The notes under the pieces: generated by a model | The model's input: only the letters and a program-made list of their open reading frames with translations | The model's database searches: none | What the model was told of the DNA's origin: nothing | Assembly (NCBI GenBank): GCA_015661535.1 | Contig: DQVY01000133.1 | Coordinates: 1-32,530, forward strand | DNA length: 32,530 bases | Direction: 5' to 3' | Source: Sulfurovum sp. | Lineage (GTDB): Bacteria; Campylobacterota; Campylobacteria; Campylobacterales; Sulfurovaceae | Program-made: the position numbers and the translations under genes | Part shown: one piece after another, positions 1 to 7,960 of the stretch | Position numbering within the stretch: position 1 is the first letter of the stretch | Layout of the letters: each line of letters begins with the position of its first letter

Positions 1-375
1 CATGTCACAGGTGACTACATACACCGCATAGGCCGTACGGGTAGAGCAGGGTCTAAAGGTTTGGCCATTACACTCATTTCACCTACTGAGATGGTAGCTT
101 TAAAAGATGTAGAAAAACTTATGGGTAAAGCCATTAAACAAGAGATCTTAGAGGGGTATGCGCCGAAAGTCATTGTCACACAAAAAGGTGCACGTAAAAA
201 CCCAAAAGAACATAAAAGTGCTGATGGTGCTTTTGGTAAGAAAAAGAAGAAATCTACTACTTTTTCAAGTACAAAAAAGCGTAAGACCACAAAGCGTGAT
301 GGTTTTAAAGTGTACGATGCTGCAAAACCAAAAGAGGATAAGAAAAACAAAAAGCGTGGGAGAGGAAGAAAGTAG
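1..375 (+). CDS. DEAD-box RNA helicase, C-terminal part (5' end outside window)
   Basis: The frame is open from base 1, so the gene begins upstream. The first codons read HVTGDYIHRIGRTGRAG, which is helicase motif VI (HRIGRTGRAG) of the second RecA-like domain of DEAD-box ATP-dependent RNA helicases. The domain ends within about 50 residues and is followed by a tail of roughly 70 residues very rich in Lys and Arg. Such basic tails in RhlE/CsdA-type helicases give nonspecific RNA binding, and these enzymes act in ribosome assembly or RNA turnover. The subfamily cannot be fixed without the N-terminal half; RhlE-like is my guess. The stop codon abuts the stop codon of the convergent truD gene with no spacer. 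Confidence 0.9.
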   Translation, partial: HVTGDYIHRIGRTGRAGSKGLAITLISPTEMVALKDVEKLMGKAIKQEILEGYAPKVIVTQKGARKNPKEHKSADGAFGKKKKKSTTFSSTKKRKTTKRDGFKVYDAAKPKEDKKNKKRGRGRK

Positions 376-1476
376 TTATTTCTCTCTCTTATCTTTCAAA
401 GAAAACTTCCCTATCTCTTCCAAGAAGGTTGTGGCGTACGAGCCTTTTGGTAAGTAAAATTCAACCGTTAATTTTTTACGCTTCTCATCATAGTCTGTGG
501 CTACATCTTGTGGCCAAATCCAGGCGAAACGTCGGTCTCCTTTTAAAGCATTGAGTTCTGTATCATCGTAGGGTTCTTCCAGGTAGTAGGCATCAGATTT
601 TGCACGTTCCACCTTGGCACCACAGAGTAGTCCTGTGGGTGCTATTTTCTTTTGTGAAAAGAGTTGTGCTGACTGTGCCATGTCTTTGACAAAGTTTATT
701 TTTCCATAAGGGTAAGGGGTAATAAGATCCCCTATGAAAAGTTTAAAAAACTGTGGTTGTTTGGCCAATACTTTGACCAACTCAAGAGGGTAATCCAGTT
801 TTTTAGCAGCAAAATTGACATCGTCTTTGCGTATGATGCTGGAGAGTTTCACCCTTTCATTGAGCCACTTGTTAAAGAGATAACTCTGGTAAGCAGAGAC
901 CAGCAGTTTTTCTTTGCTACCTTTGAGTTTTTTTCCTGAATGGGCGATCTCTTTTCCTTGCAGGTAAGAACGGCTGTCTTCACCAAAACGTTGGTAGCCG
1001 TAGTAGTTGGGAATACCTTCTTTCTGCATTTTAAGTGCTGTGGTATTAAAGAACCTGGCATCTTTTGCTTCTATGTCATGTAAGACAATGGAAAATCTGT
1101 TTCCTTTAAGATGTCCTATTTTAATGGCAGCTTTGTTGTATGTACGTTCCAGTATGTCTATTTTCTCGGTGGTAAGGTTTTTGTTGAGCTCTTTTTCATA
1201 CTTTTTAGGAAGTGAGATGTATTGTATGGTGGTTGCATTTTTGTCTTTGAGCCCTGCATAACCAATGTCACGTTCTTCCAAACCTGTGGCTTTTGCAAGT
1301 ACAGTAATGAGTTTCCATGTACTCATGTCTGTTTTTTTGACCTTGAGTATGAGAAAGTTTCCCGTGCCTGTAAAGCTGTAAAGAGGAATCTCTTCAACAA
1401 AAAAACGTTCAATGGTTTGCTCAAAATTAAAGCTTATCGGGGTATGGGTGTAGGCATAATATTTAATGTGATTCAT
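376..1476 (-). CDS. truD: tRNA pseudouridine(13) synthase TruD
   Basis: A 366-residue protein with the TruD hallmark YAGLKDKNA at residues 73-81; Asp78 is the expected catalytic aspartate. A second family signature, IPNYYGYQRFG, lies near residue 155. TruD isomerises uridine 13 of tRNA-Glu to pseudouridine in the cytoplasm. The length fits the family. The start is the ATG that opens MNHIKYYAY, which leaves the usual short N-terminal strand before the catalytic domain. It is convergent with the helicase gene on its left. A second pseudouridine synthase, truA, lies 0.4 kb away on the same strand. Confidence 0.95.
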   Translation of the reverse strand: MNHIKYYAYTHTPISFNFEQTIERFFVEEIPLYSFTGTGNFLILKVKKTDMSTWKLITVLAKATGLEERDIGYAGLKDKNATTIQYISLPKKYEKELNKNLTTEKIDILERTYNKAAIKIGHLKGNRFSIVLHDIEAKDARFFNTTALKMQKEGIPNYYGYQRFGEDSRSYLQGKEIAHSGKKLKGSKEKLLVSAYQSYLFNKWLNERVKLSSIIRKDDVNFAAKKLDYPLELVKVLAKQPQFFKLFIGDLITPYPYGKINFVKDMAQSAQLFSQKKIAPTGLLCGAKVERAKSDAYYLEEPYDDTELNALKGDRRFAWIWPQDVATDYDEKRKKLTVEFYLPKGSYATTFLEEIGKFSLKDKREK

Positions 1477-1586
1477 GATGAAATTATAGCGAAATTATTG
1501 GAAGTAGAATGAGAAAATAAATTTTGTATTAAATTTAATCATATCTCTCTTCGCTATACTTTTATTTATAAGAAAGAAAGGTACCT

Positions 1587-1835
1587 ATGTACAACCCTAT
1601 ATCCTCTGAATTTTTTGATCAATTAACTGTAGCCATGGAAAGAAAAATCCCCTCAACCATAGAATATTATCAAAATGAGGAACAAGAAAAAAATAAAGAA
1701 ATACAAGAGATAAAAGCTTTAGTAAAAACAATGGAACTCATCGATGGTTTTGAATTTTTAGTTTTAGATACACAAGAGAAAATAAGATTGTCTTTGGTCG
1801 TAAGATTTAATGGGAAGAGACATAGAGCGGACTAA
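1587..1835 (+). CDS. Small protein of unknown function (82 aa)
   Basis: An 82-residue, highly charged, soluble protein without signal peptide or membrane segment. Residues 20-50 are rich in Glu, Lys and Gln and should be helical. The C-terminal third (FEFLVLDTQEKIRLSLVVRF) looks like beta strands. A purine-rich AGAAAGG lies 6 bases before the ATG, and a TATACT box at 1555-1560 may be its -10 element. It stands alone between truD, which is transcribed away from it, and the convergent truA. I recognise no family. Confidence 0.6.
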   Translation: MYNPISSEFFDQLTVAMERKIPSTIEYYQNEEQEKNKEIQEIKALVKTMELIDGFEFLVLDTQEKIRLSLVVRFNGKRHRAD

Positions 1836-1853
1836 TTAGTTCTTAGATTTATT

Positions 1854-2669
1854 CTAATAAAAAATCTCAATCAAATGTAGCCCCCTAGCCTTGGCTTTAG
1901 AAGCTATTTTTAGTTCTTGGTGATGCAGCAGTGCTTCACTAATGTCACTCAGTGTAAGCTGCTTTCTGCCTAGTGCAAACAAAGCACCAGCAACAAAGCG
2001 TACCATATGCCTTAAGAAACCTTTTCCTATTATCTTAATATAGTAAATTTCATTACCAAAGGTTGAAGAAGGTACTTGTAAAATTTCACAGCTCACAATC
2101 GTACGGTAGGTTGAACTCATCTTACTGTCTCGTTTTGCAAAGCTATAAAAATCATGTTCACCTGTGAAAAGCTTACACGCTTCTTTCATAAGTGCTATAT
2201 CGAGTGAGCCGGTAAAAGCTTTGCTCAGAGAGGGGATATGTGCAACGGTATCGTTTAGCATAGGGTTATAAATTGTGTCTGTACAAAAATAATAATGATA
2301 CTCTTTGCTCTTGCTTTGTGTATTTGGATTAAATGATACAGGGCAGGATTCACATTGTAAGATACGTATATCATCAGGTAAGAGTGAATTCATACCAAGC
2401 AAAAGTTTTGCGGAGTCAATTTCTAGTGCAATAGTGATCTTTATCACTTGACCTTGTGCATGAACACCTGCATCGGTTCTACTTGCAGCAGAAATAGAAC
2501 AAGTCTGATAGTTACATATCTGTTTGAGTACTTGCTGGACAGTTGCTTGTACCGTAGGGGTTTTTTTGTCTGAACCTAAGTCTTGCCAGCCAAAGTAGCT
2601 TGTGCCTTTGTATGAGATGATGAGACGATGATAATATAATATGGGATTAACCACATTTTCCAGGGGCAC
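1854..2669 (-). CDS. truA: tRNA pseudouridine(38-40) synthase TruA
   Basis: A TruA-family enzyme that makes pseudouridine at positions 38-40 of the tRNA anticodon arm. The catalytic motif ASRTDAGVHA is at residues 62-71, with Asp66 as the nucleophilic aspartate. The conserved N-terminal block YKGTSYFGWQ and the C-terminal FLRHMVRFVAGAL are present. The given start is a GTG at 2669, inside the end of the upstream membrane protein gene (23-base overlap). A second in-frame GTG at 2654 is also possible and would still keep the first beta strand. The overlap implies translational coupling with the upstream gene, an unexpected partner. Confidence 0.93.
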   Translation of the reverse strand: MPLENVVNPILYYHRLIISYKGTSYFGWQDLGSDKKTPTVQATVQQVLKQICNYQTCSISAASRTDAGVHAQGQVIKITIALEIDSAKLLLGMNSLLPDDIRILQCESCPVSFNPNTQSKSKEYHYYFCTDTIYNPMLNDTVAHIPSLSKAFTGSLDIALMKEACKLFTGEHDFYSFAKRDSKMSSTYRTIVSCEILQVPSSTFGNEIYYIKIIGKGFLRHMVRFVAGALFALGRKQLTLSDISEALLHHQELKIASKAKARGLHLIEIFY

Positions 2670-3441
2670 ATTTCATACCGTTAAATTTTCCTGTGAGAAT
2701 GCCATTATCATCTTCTATGCCTTCACTGTGCATTTTGTTCATCATGGCCTTCATCTCTTCGGGGTTGGCAATGAATTTATAGCCTTTGGTAAGGGTGAAG
2801 ACACCATAGACGATGACGAGTAGGGCTGCAAGTTTCATCATAGTGCCTCGCAGGTTTCCTCTTTGTAAAAATTTGGTAATAGTGGCTAGGAAAAAGAGTG
2901 CAGGAATGGTAGCCAGTCCAAAGGTTGCCATAACCAGTGCACCACCCCAGGGGGTTGCTGTACTCGCAGCAAAAATAGCAAAAGAGTAGACCAACCCACA
3001 AGGGATAATACCATTAAGCATCCCTAGAAGAAAAAAACTACCGTAAGACTTGGAAGTAATGAGCTTTTTAAAACTTTTTTGGTACCAGCTATATTTAGAA
3101 ACTGACCATTCGGCAGAGTTTAAAAACTTGAGATTTCCTAATAGACTTAGTCCTGCAAGTATCATCAACATACCTGTTAAAAGAAAGAGTATACCTTTGG
3201 TCGTGGGAGTGAATGCAAGTACACTGCCTACATAGCCAAAGAGTGCACCCAGGATAGTATAGGTTACAACCCTTCCAAAGTTGTAGGCTAAATGTGAGGC
3301 AGTTTGCTGGATGTAGGCAGACTTAGGGTCAATTTTGCTGGAAGTATAGGCAACCACAATTCCCCCGCACATGCCAATACAATGACCTACTGAGCCTAAA
3401 AATGCGGTGGTTAGTATAATAATAAGATCAATGTTTCCCAT
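2647..3441 (-). CDS. UreH/TauE-like (DsbD-type) membrane protein with a C-terminal Cys motif
   Basis: A 264-residue polytopic membrane protein with about six hydrophobic segments. Two signatures mark the UreH-like/DsbD transmembrane family (often annotated sulfite exporter TauE/SafE): GHCIGMCGG at residues 20-28 and GIIPCGLVY near residue 145. In related proteins such cysteines move reductant or metal across the membrane, and many sit near cytochrome oxidase assembly genes; no such genes are seen here. The soluble tail is Met-rich (EEMKAMMNKMH) and ends in NGMKCAPGKCG, the motif also found in the efflux proteins at 9.2-14 kb. I infer a copper or thiol-redox role. It overlaps truA by 23 bases. 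Confidence 0.8.
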   Translation of the reverse strand: MGNIDLIIILTTAFLGSVGHCIGMCGGIVVAYTSSKIDPKSAYIQQTASHLAYNFGRVVTYTILGALFGYVGSVLAFTPTTKGILFLLTGMLMILAGLSLLGNLKFLNSAEWSVSKYSWYQKSFKKLITSKSYGSFFLLGMLNGIIPCGLVYSFAIFAASTATPWGGALVMATFGLATIPALFFLATITKFLQRGNLRGTMMKLAALLVIVYGVFTLTKGYKFIANPEEMKAMMNKMHSEGIEDDNGILTGKFNGMKCAPGKCG

Positions 3442-3512
3442 GTGTAAGTATCCATTTGTTAATATGTAAAACTATAGTATACTTTTGTTAAATTAGTGTT
3501 AAGGATAGTCTA

Positions 3513-3950
3513 ATGTTTAAAAGCTTGAAACGCAGTGTTACTAAAATGTTTAGGGAGCTTTTGGTGTATCATCACAGTTCTTTGGAATACAGGGCAAAGA
3601 TTTTAACACTTATGGTCTCTGCAAATGGTGAGATATGTGAATGTGAAAAACAAAAACTAAAAGAGATAGCCCATAGTATTTATGGCGATAATCTTGAACG
3701 GGCTGAACTTCTCATAGATACGGTCAATGAATACCATAGCAAAATTCTTACAGATAATGGGCTGAATTTTGAACACCTCATACAATTGGTGGAACGTGAA
3801 ACAAAAGAGGCACCTCGTTTTGTAGAGAAGATAGACATGACACAGCTTAGAGAGTTAAAAGAGTGTATAGACGATGATGAAGATGCCCTTTTCCAAGAGC
3901 GTATTTTAGAATTTTTAGGTACCTTAAAAACAGAATATGGTAGAAGATAA
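3513..3950 (+). CDS. TerB-like helical protein
   Basis: A 145-residue cytoplasmic protein. Residues 24-75 (AKILTLMVSANGEICECEKQ followed by KLKEIA) match the TerB/DjlA-N-like pattern: a helix, then a small-Asn/Asp-Gly-Glu-Ile turn rich in acidic residues, then an amphipathic helix. TerB-type domains bind divalent metal and often act as interaction modules near membranes; this protein has no membrane segment. The C-terminal part is acidic (CIDDDEDALFQE). The stop codon overlaps the start of the acylphosphatase gene by one base, so the two are one transcription unit. Assignment is by pattern only. Confidence 0.6.
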   Translation: MFKSLKRSVTKMFRELLVYHHSSLEYRAKILTLMVSANGEICECEKQKLKEIAHSIYGDNLERAELLIDTVNEYHSKILTDNGLNFEHLIQLVERETKEAPRFVEKIDMTQLRELKECIDDDEDALFQERILEFLGTLKTEYGRR

Positions 3951-4225
3951 TGGAATGGTACAGGTTTATTGTTTTTGGTAAAGTACAGGGTGTATTTTAC
4001 CGTAAGTCTGTTTCTCAGGCATTGATGAAAAAACAGTTTAAAGGGTACATTCAAAATTTGTCAGATGGTAGCGTAGAAGTGGTGGCTGAAATTTTTGATG
4101 ATAATCTTGATACCTTCATAGAGATACTTAAAGAGGGTTCACTGTTAAGTACGGTTGAAGAGGTTAACTATGAGGTTATCGATGAGGCTGTATTTAATAC
4201 GGATGGTTTTGAGATACGATATTAA
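3950..4225 (+). CDS. acyP: Acylphosphatase
   Basis: A 91-residue protein of standard acylphosphatase length. It carries both signatures: GKVQGVFYRKSV at residues 11-22, with the phosphate-binding loop and catalytic Arg, and GYIQNLSDGSVEVVAE at residues 32-47, with the catalytic Asn. These enzymes hydrolyse acyl phosphates such as acetyl phosphate or carbamoyl phosphate. The ATG overlaps the stop of the TerB-like gene (TAATG), indicating coupling. The family can also be a domain of HypF, but this is the free-standing form. Confidence 0.93.
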   Translation: MEWYRFIVFGKVQGVFYRKSVSQALMKKQFKGYIQNLSDGSVEVVAEIFDDNLDTFIEILKEGSLLSTVEEVNYEVIDEAVFNTDGFEIRY

Positions 4226-4269
4226 TGTAGGGTCGATCATATCGACCATGACAGAGAGGAGAATTTAAA

Positions 4270-4467
4270 ATGTCTAGTGGTTGGGGATGTCAGTTTATGG
4301 GAACAAAAGGTGATGATACAGAGTGGTGTTTAAAACTCCATCATCACTGTGAACCGGGATGCAAAGGATGTATTATCGCCGGACAGGTTGAATTTACACA
4401 ACCCAATATCTCTGAAGAACAGGAGAGAAAGGTGAAAAAACGTTCCGACAATCCTTTGGAGCGTTAA
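4270..4467 (+). CDS. Cysteine-rich small protein (65 aa)
   Basis: A 65-residue protein with five Cys and three adjacent His in its first 36 residues: C8, C20, then HHHC, then CxxC (C32 and C35 in EPGCKGC). The spacing suggests a zinc or iron-sulfur site. There is no signal peptide, so it should be cytoplasmic. The C-terminal 25 residues are polar and charged. A GAGGAG ribosome binding site lies about 7 bases before the ATG. It is 44 bases after acyP and may be cotranscribed. Function unknown. Confidence 0.7.
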   Translation: MSSGWGCQFMGTKGDDTEWCLKLHHHCEPGCKGCIIAGQVEFTQPNISEEQERKVKKRSDNPLER

Positions 4468-4590
4468 ATGGAGATGTAACAATAAATAGCTAAATGATAT
4501 TGGATAAGTGCTAGATATGATACTATAGATTTCTCTGCAGGTACTTATATACAGTTAGACCAAACAGATACAGCTTATATAAGATGTGTA

Positions 4591-4610
4591 AAGAGCTTTT
4601 AGCTTTTTAG
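4591..4610 (+). terminator. Possible weak intrinsic terminator
   Basis: A 7-base stem (AAGAGCT with AGCTTTT, one G-U pair) with a 3-base loop and a short U-rich end. It follows the Cys-rich gene by about 125 bases and precedes the end of the convergent msrA. The stem is weak, so this is tentative. Confidence 0.35.
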
Positions 4611-4622
4611 ACAGTGTTTTTC

Positions 4623-5150
4623 TTACACCATCTCCTTCCCAAACTTCGCCTTCAGTTTAGCAAGTTTAGGAGGGATAACAGCATTACAATACCCCTGCAT
4701 AGGGTTTTGTCTGTAGTAGTCTTGATGGTAGTCTTCTGCCGCGTAGTAGCACTTTAGGGGCTCAATGGTGGTGACTATAGGGTCAGCGTAATCTTTTTGT
4801 GCTGCTTCCATAGCTGCCTCTGCCGCCTCTTTTGTCTCTTCGTCGGTATAGAGAATGGTGGAGCGGTACTGTGTGCCTCTGTCTGCACCCTGCTGGTTGA
4901 GGGTGGTAGGGTTGTGTGTGACGAAGAAGATCTCTAGCAAGGTATCTAAAGTGATAATGCTATCATCATAGCTTATCTTGATGACTTCTGCATGCCCGGT
5001 TGCTCCTGTACAGATCTGTGTATAGGTGGGGTCCAGAGTTTCTCCGTTGGCATAGCCACTCTCTACATCACTAACCCCTTTAAGAAGTTCAAATACCGCT
5101 TCCGTACACCAAAAACATCCGCCGCCTACGATGAGTTCTTTTTTTGTCAT
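4623..5150 (-). CDS. msrA: Peptide methionine sulfoxide reductase MsrA
   Basis: A 175-residue MsrA with the active-site signature GGGCFWCTEA; Cys12 is the catalytic nucleophile that reduces the S epimer of methionine sulfoxide. The conserved DPTYTQICTGATGHAE and YHQDYY blocks are present. There is no signal peptide, so the enzyme is cytoplasmic. An AAGGAG ribosome binding site precedes the ATG. Reductant is normally supplied by thioredoxin, and a thioredoxin gene lies divergently 163 bases away. A perfect 25-base inverted repeat occupies the leader immediately upstream of the ribosome binding site. Confidence 0.95.
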   Translation of the reverse strand: MTKKELIVGGGCFWCTEAVFELLKGVSDVESGYANGETLDPTYTQICTGATGHAEVIKISYDDSIITLDTLLEIFFVTHNPTTLNQQGADRGTQYRSTILYTDEETKEAAEAAMEAAQKDYADPIVTTIEPLKCYYAAEDYHQDYYRQNPMQGYCNAVIPPKLAKLKAKFGKEMV

Positions 5151-5164
5151 GCTCTCTTCTCCTT

Positions 5165-5224
5165 ATTACCGCACTAACTAATATCCTTCTCTCAAAGTTG
5201 AAGGATATTAGTTAGTGCGGTAAT
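5165..5224. repeat. Perfect 25-bp inverted repeat in the msrA leader
   Basis: Arms 5165-5189 and 5200-5224 are perfect reverse complements, separated by 10 bases. The hairpin lies between the divergent msrA and thioredoxin genes, so it cannot terminate either. It ends about 15 bases before the msrA start codon, next to its AAGGAG site. It could be a MITE-like insertion, an operator, or an RNA leader hairpin. Confidence 0.9.
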
Positions 5225-5262
5225 TAAATGCAACTTTAGATGCATTTTCTATTTTTTATCTG

Positions 5263-5271
5263 TGCTATAAT
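5263..5271 (+). promoter_or_regulatory. Extended -10 promoter of the thioredoxin/two-component operon
   Basis: TGC-TATAAT is a full extended -10 element, with T-rich sequence in place of a -35 box, as is common in Campylobacterota. Transcription should begin near 5278, and the ATG at 5314 is preceded by AAGGAG. Confidence 0.65.
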
Positions 5272-5313
5272 AGCAAAACTATAAAAAATTAATCTAAAAT
5301 AAGGAGTTTAACG

Positions 5314-5742
5314 ATGAATGTAAATGTTGTTTGTCCACATTGTCTCAAAGTCAACCGTATACCTAAAAAAGAGTCTTATGCAAAAGCGAACTGTGGAGAG
5401 TGTAAAAAGTCACTGCTCGATGCAAAACCTTTGGCTGCAAATATGGTCAGTTTGGACAAGTTTGTAAACAATTCTGACTTGCCTGTGGTCGTAGATTTTT
5501 GGGCACCATGGTGTGGCCCTTGTTTACAGATGGCGCCGCACTTTGAGAAAGCAGCGCTTGCTATGCCACTTAAAGCACAATTTTTGAAGATCAATAATGA
5601 TGATGAACAAAGCTTAGGGGCTAAGTATCAGATAGCAAGTATTCCTACCGTGCTTGTGTTTAAGAATGGAAAAGAGATCGACAGGTTTTCCGGGGCAAGA
5701 GACAGTACACAGATAGAGAGCTGGGTAAAGCAGTACATATAA
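5314..5742 (+). CDS. trxC: Thioredoxin 2 (TrxC type, zinc ribbon)
   Basis: A 142-residue thioredoxin with an N-terminal zinc ribbon, Cys7-x2-Cys10 and Cys27-x2-Cys30, followed by a thioredoxin fold with active site WCGPC at residues 66-70 and cis-Pro in SIPTVLVF. This is the TrxC (thioredoxin 2) architecture, in which zinc release is linked to oxidative stress. It reduces protein disulfides in the cytoplasm and can recycle MsrA, whose gene lies divergently upstream. The response regulator starts 20 bases downstream, so the thioredoxin is probably the first gene of that operon. Confidence 0.93.
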   Translation: MNVNVVCPHCLKVNRIPKKESYAKANCGECKKSLLDAKPLAANMVSLDKFVNNSDLPVVVDFWAPWCGPCLQMAPHFEKAALAMPLKAQFLKINNDDEQSLGAKYQIASIPTVLVFKNGKEIDRFSGARDSTQIESWVKQYI

Positions 5743-5762
5743 ATTAAATTTGAAGGCATTTT

Positions 5763-6434
5763 GTGGCAAAAATATTATTACTTGAGGATGATGCAAATCT
5801 TAATGAAACAGTAATGGAGTTCTTAACAGAGCAGGGACATGATGTTGTCTCTGTGTTTGACGGACATGAAGCCCAGGAAAAACTGTATGAAAGTAAATAT
5901 GATCTGCTGCTGTTAGATGTCAATACACCTGGTATCAATGGCTTTGATCTTCTGAAAGAAGCAAGAGAAGAGGAGGTGCTTGCACCTGCTATCTTCATTA
6001 CCTCTCTTGACTCTGTGGATGATCTGGAAAAAGGATTTGCTTCGGGATGTGATGACTATATACGTAAACCTTTTGTTTTAAAAGAATTGAAAATACGTGT
6101 AGAAACCTTACTTAAACGCGGTTTTTTCCATGAAGTTAAAGAGTTCATTCGTCTTGACAGTACGCTGGAGTATGATATAAAAAACAACAGCCTTATCAGA
6201 GACAAAGAAAGTGTCTCTTTGGGCAATAAAGAAGCGATATTACTAAAACTGTTTATAAAGAATGAAGGTGAGGTCTTGGCACATGATCGCATCTATAAAC
6301 ATTTGTGGGATTTTGATGAAGAACCTAGCGACACAGCACTTCGTACCTACATTAAGAATCTGCGAAAAATCATAGGTAAGGAAAAAATTGTTAGTATCAA
6401 AAAACAAGGGTACAAATTCGTTACTCAAGAGTGA
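5763..6434 (+). CDS. OmpR-family response regulator
   Basis: A 223-residue two-component regulator. The receiver domain (1-115) has acidic residues E8, D9 and D10, phosphoacceptor D52 (LLLLDVN), T80 and K102 (RKPF). The C-terminal winged-helix DNA-binding domain (about 125-223) has the RTYIKNLRKIIG recognition region and the GYKF wing. The start is GTG with GAAGG 8 bases upstream. The sensor kinase gene overlaps its end by 47 bases. Its position with thioredoxin, MsrA and cytochromes suggests redox or electron-transport control, but no target sites are identified. Confidence 0.93.
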   Translation: MAKILLLEDDANLNETVMEFLTEQGHDVVSVFDGHEAQEKLYESKYDLLLLDVNTPGINGFDLLKEAREEEVLAPAIFITSLDSVDDLEKGFASGCDDYIRKPFVLKELKIRVETLLKRGFFHEVKEFIRLDSTLEYDIKNNSLIRDKESVSLGNKEAILLKLFIKNEGEVLAHDRIYKHLWDFDEEPSDTALRTYIKNLRKIIGKEKIVSIKKQGYKFVTQE

Positions 6435-7575
6435 GAAGAAATCTCTCTTTAGATTTTTAGCACTTTATATGTCGATGGTGATCTTTACCATTTCGCTACT
6501 CTCCCTCTATTATTATCAGAGTCAGGAAAAACTTGTACTCTCCGATAAAAGAGCCATCCTTACAAAATACGCCTATATACAAACCAAAAGACTTAAAGTT
6601 TTGCACCATTTTTTTGATGAAAGAGTTGAGTATCCACGTGATCCCCGTTTTAGATCTGCTATATATGATATAGAGCATATTAAAATATTTTCGCTGCTTG
6701 AAAATGACAATATACGCTTTCAAGAGGAGATATATTTTACCGAAGGGTATATCCATTTGGTGAAAATGTTAGATGACTTTTACCTGGGAACCAAATACCT
6801 TATTATAGAAGTAGAAGACACGGGGGCATGGAGAGCGGAGATATGGAAAAATATACTGGGATATGGCTTTTTAGCATTTATGTTTTTTATGATCTTCGGG
6901 CTTTATCTTGCCAAGTTGTTTTTGAAACCCATGAGAGACTCCATACTCTTACTCGATAGATTTATTAAAGATACTACACATGAACTCAATACACCGCTTT
7001 CTGCCATACTTGCGAATATAGAGATGATGGATACAAATGTGATGGTAGAAAAAAACAAAACAAAACTAAACCGTATCAATATTGCGGCAAAAACTGTTTC
7101 TATACTTTATAAAGATCTTACCTACCTGACCTTGGAGCAGGAGAAGGAAAATCATGATGAAGTAATAGATGTAAGGGAACTGATCTATGATAGAGCAGAA
7201 TACTTCTCCATATTAGCTCAGTCTAAACAGTTGGAATGTAAGTTGGAACTTGAAGAGGCCAGCATTATCATAGACAGACGAAAGTTTACCAGAATCATTG
7301 ATAACCTTATTTCAAATGCGATCAAGTATAACAAGCGTCATGGTACCGTAAGTATAGAATTGAATCAGGGTATGTTGGCAATCTCTGATACAGGCATTGG
7401 CTTAAATGAAGAGAGCATTCCCTATATTTTCGACAGGTATATTCGCTTCAACAATGCGGAAGGTGGCTTTGGTGTAGGTTTGAGTATTGTGAAAAAAATA
7501 GTAGATGAATATGGACTATCTATTGAAGTAGAGTCAGAAGAAGGCCATGGAACAAGGATGGTATTAAGATGGTAA
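6388..7575 (+). CDS. Sensor histidine kinase, TTG start
   Basis: A 395-residue membrane kinase. TM1 is at about 21-43, an extracytoplasmic sensing domain of about 110 residues follows, and TM2 is at about 155-178. No clear HAMP domain is seen. The HisKA box DTTHELNTPLSA has phosphoacceptor His198. The ATPase domain has the N box NLISNAIKYN, the G1 box DTGIGL and the G2 box GFGVGLSIV. The TTG start at 6388 is favoured because AAGGA lies 6 bases upstream; the first ATG, at 6469, would cut into TM1. It overlaps the regulator by 47 bases and the next gene by 7. The sensing domain matches nothing I recognise. Confidence 0.88.
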   Translation: MLVSKNKGTNSLLKSEKKSLFRFLALYMSMVIFTISLLSLYYYQSQEKLVLSDKRAILTKYAYIQTKRLKVLHHFFDERVEYPRDPRFRSAIYDIEHIKIFSLLENDNIRFQEEIYFTEGYIHLVKMLDDFYLGTKYLIIEVEDTGAWRAEIWKNILGYGFLAFMFFMIFGLYLAKLFLKPMRDSILLLDRFIKDTTHELNTPLSAILANIEMMDTNVMVEKNKTKLNRINIAAKTVSILYKDLTYLTLEQEKENHDEVIDVRELIYDRAEYFSILAQSKQLECKLELEEASIIIDRRKFTRIIDNLISNAIKYNKRHGTVSIELNQGMLAISDTGIGLNEESIPYIFDRYIRFNNAEGGFGVGLSIVKKIVDEYGLSIEVESEEGHGTRMVLRW

Positions 7576-7901
7576 AAGTGATACTCATAAGTATAGTATT
7601 GGTATCGGGTGTGTATTCAGAAGATGCCTATGAACGTTATTGTGTTGACTGCCATAAAGAGTTACCAACTTCGCTACAGCGTATGTTCATGCATTACCTT
7701 CTTGTTTATGGTGGTGAAAAAAATGTCAAAGCAGGACTGAAACATTATTTAAAATACCCTATAAGGGAGATCTCTGTGATGTCTGATCTGTTTATTGATA
7801 ATTATGGTATAAAAAAGAAGACAACATTGAGTGATAAGCAAATAGATGAAGCACTTAACAGTTACTGGGAAAGGTTTAAGGTAATTGATAAGTTGAAGTA
7901 G
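7569..7901 (+). CDS. Small periplasmic c-type cytochrome
   Basis: A 110-residue protein with a signal peptide of about 17 residues and one haem c site, CVDCH, at residues 25-29. The axial Met is uncertain; Met42, Met44 and the Met in ISVMSD are candidates. Its ATG overlaps the 3' end of the sensor kinase gene, so it is cotranscribed with the two-component system. It could be an accessory redox sensor or an electron carrier under its control. The region after the haem site is not like class I cytochrome c, so the family is unclear. Confidence 0.75.
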   Translation: MVKVILISIVLVSGVYSEDAYERYCVDCHKELPTSLQRMFMHYLLVYGGEKNVKAGLKHYLKYPIREISVMSDLFIDNYGIKKKTTLSDKQIDEALNSYWERFKVIDKLK

Positions 7902-7910
7902 TTACAATAT

Positions 7911-7916
7911 TATAAT
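7911..7916 (+). promoter_or_regulatory. Possible -10 box
   Basis: TATAAT 45 bases upstream of the ATG at 7961, in the gap after the cytochrome gene. No good -35 is seen. It would allow separate expression of the following secreted protein. Confidence 0.45.
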
Positions 7917-7960
7917 ACCTATGGACAAGGTTAGATTATATATACAAAAAAGGAATGATA

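Noticed and set aside
5165..5224. Intrinsic terminator
   Set aside because: Both flanking genes point away from it, so there is no transcript to end here.
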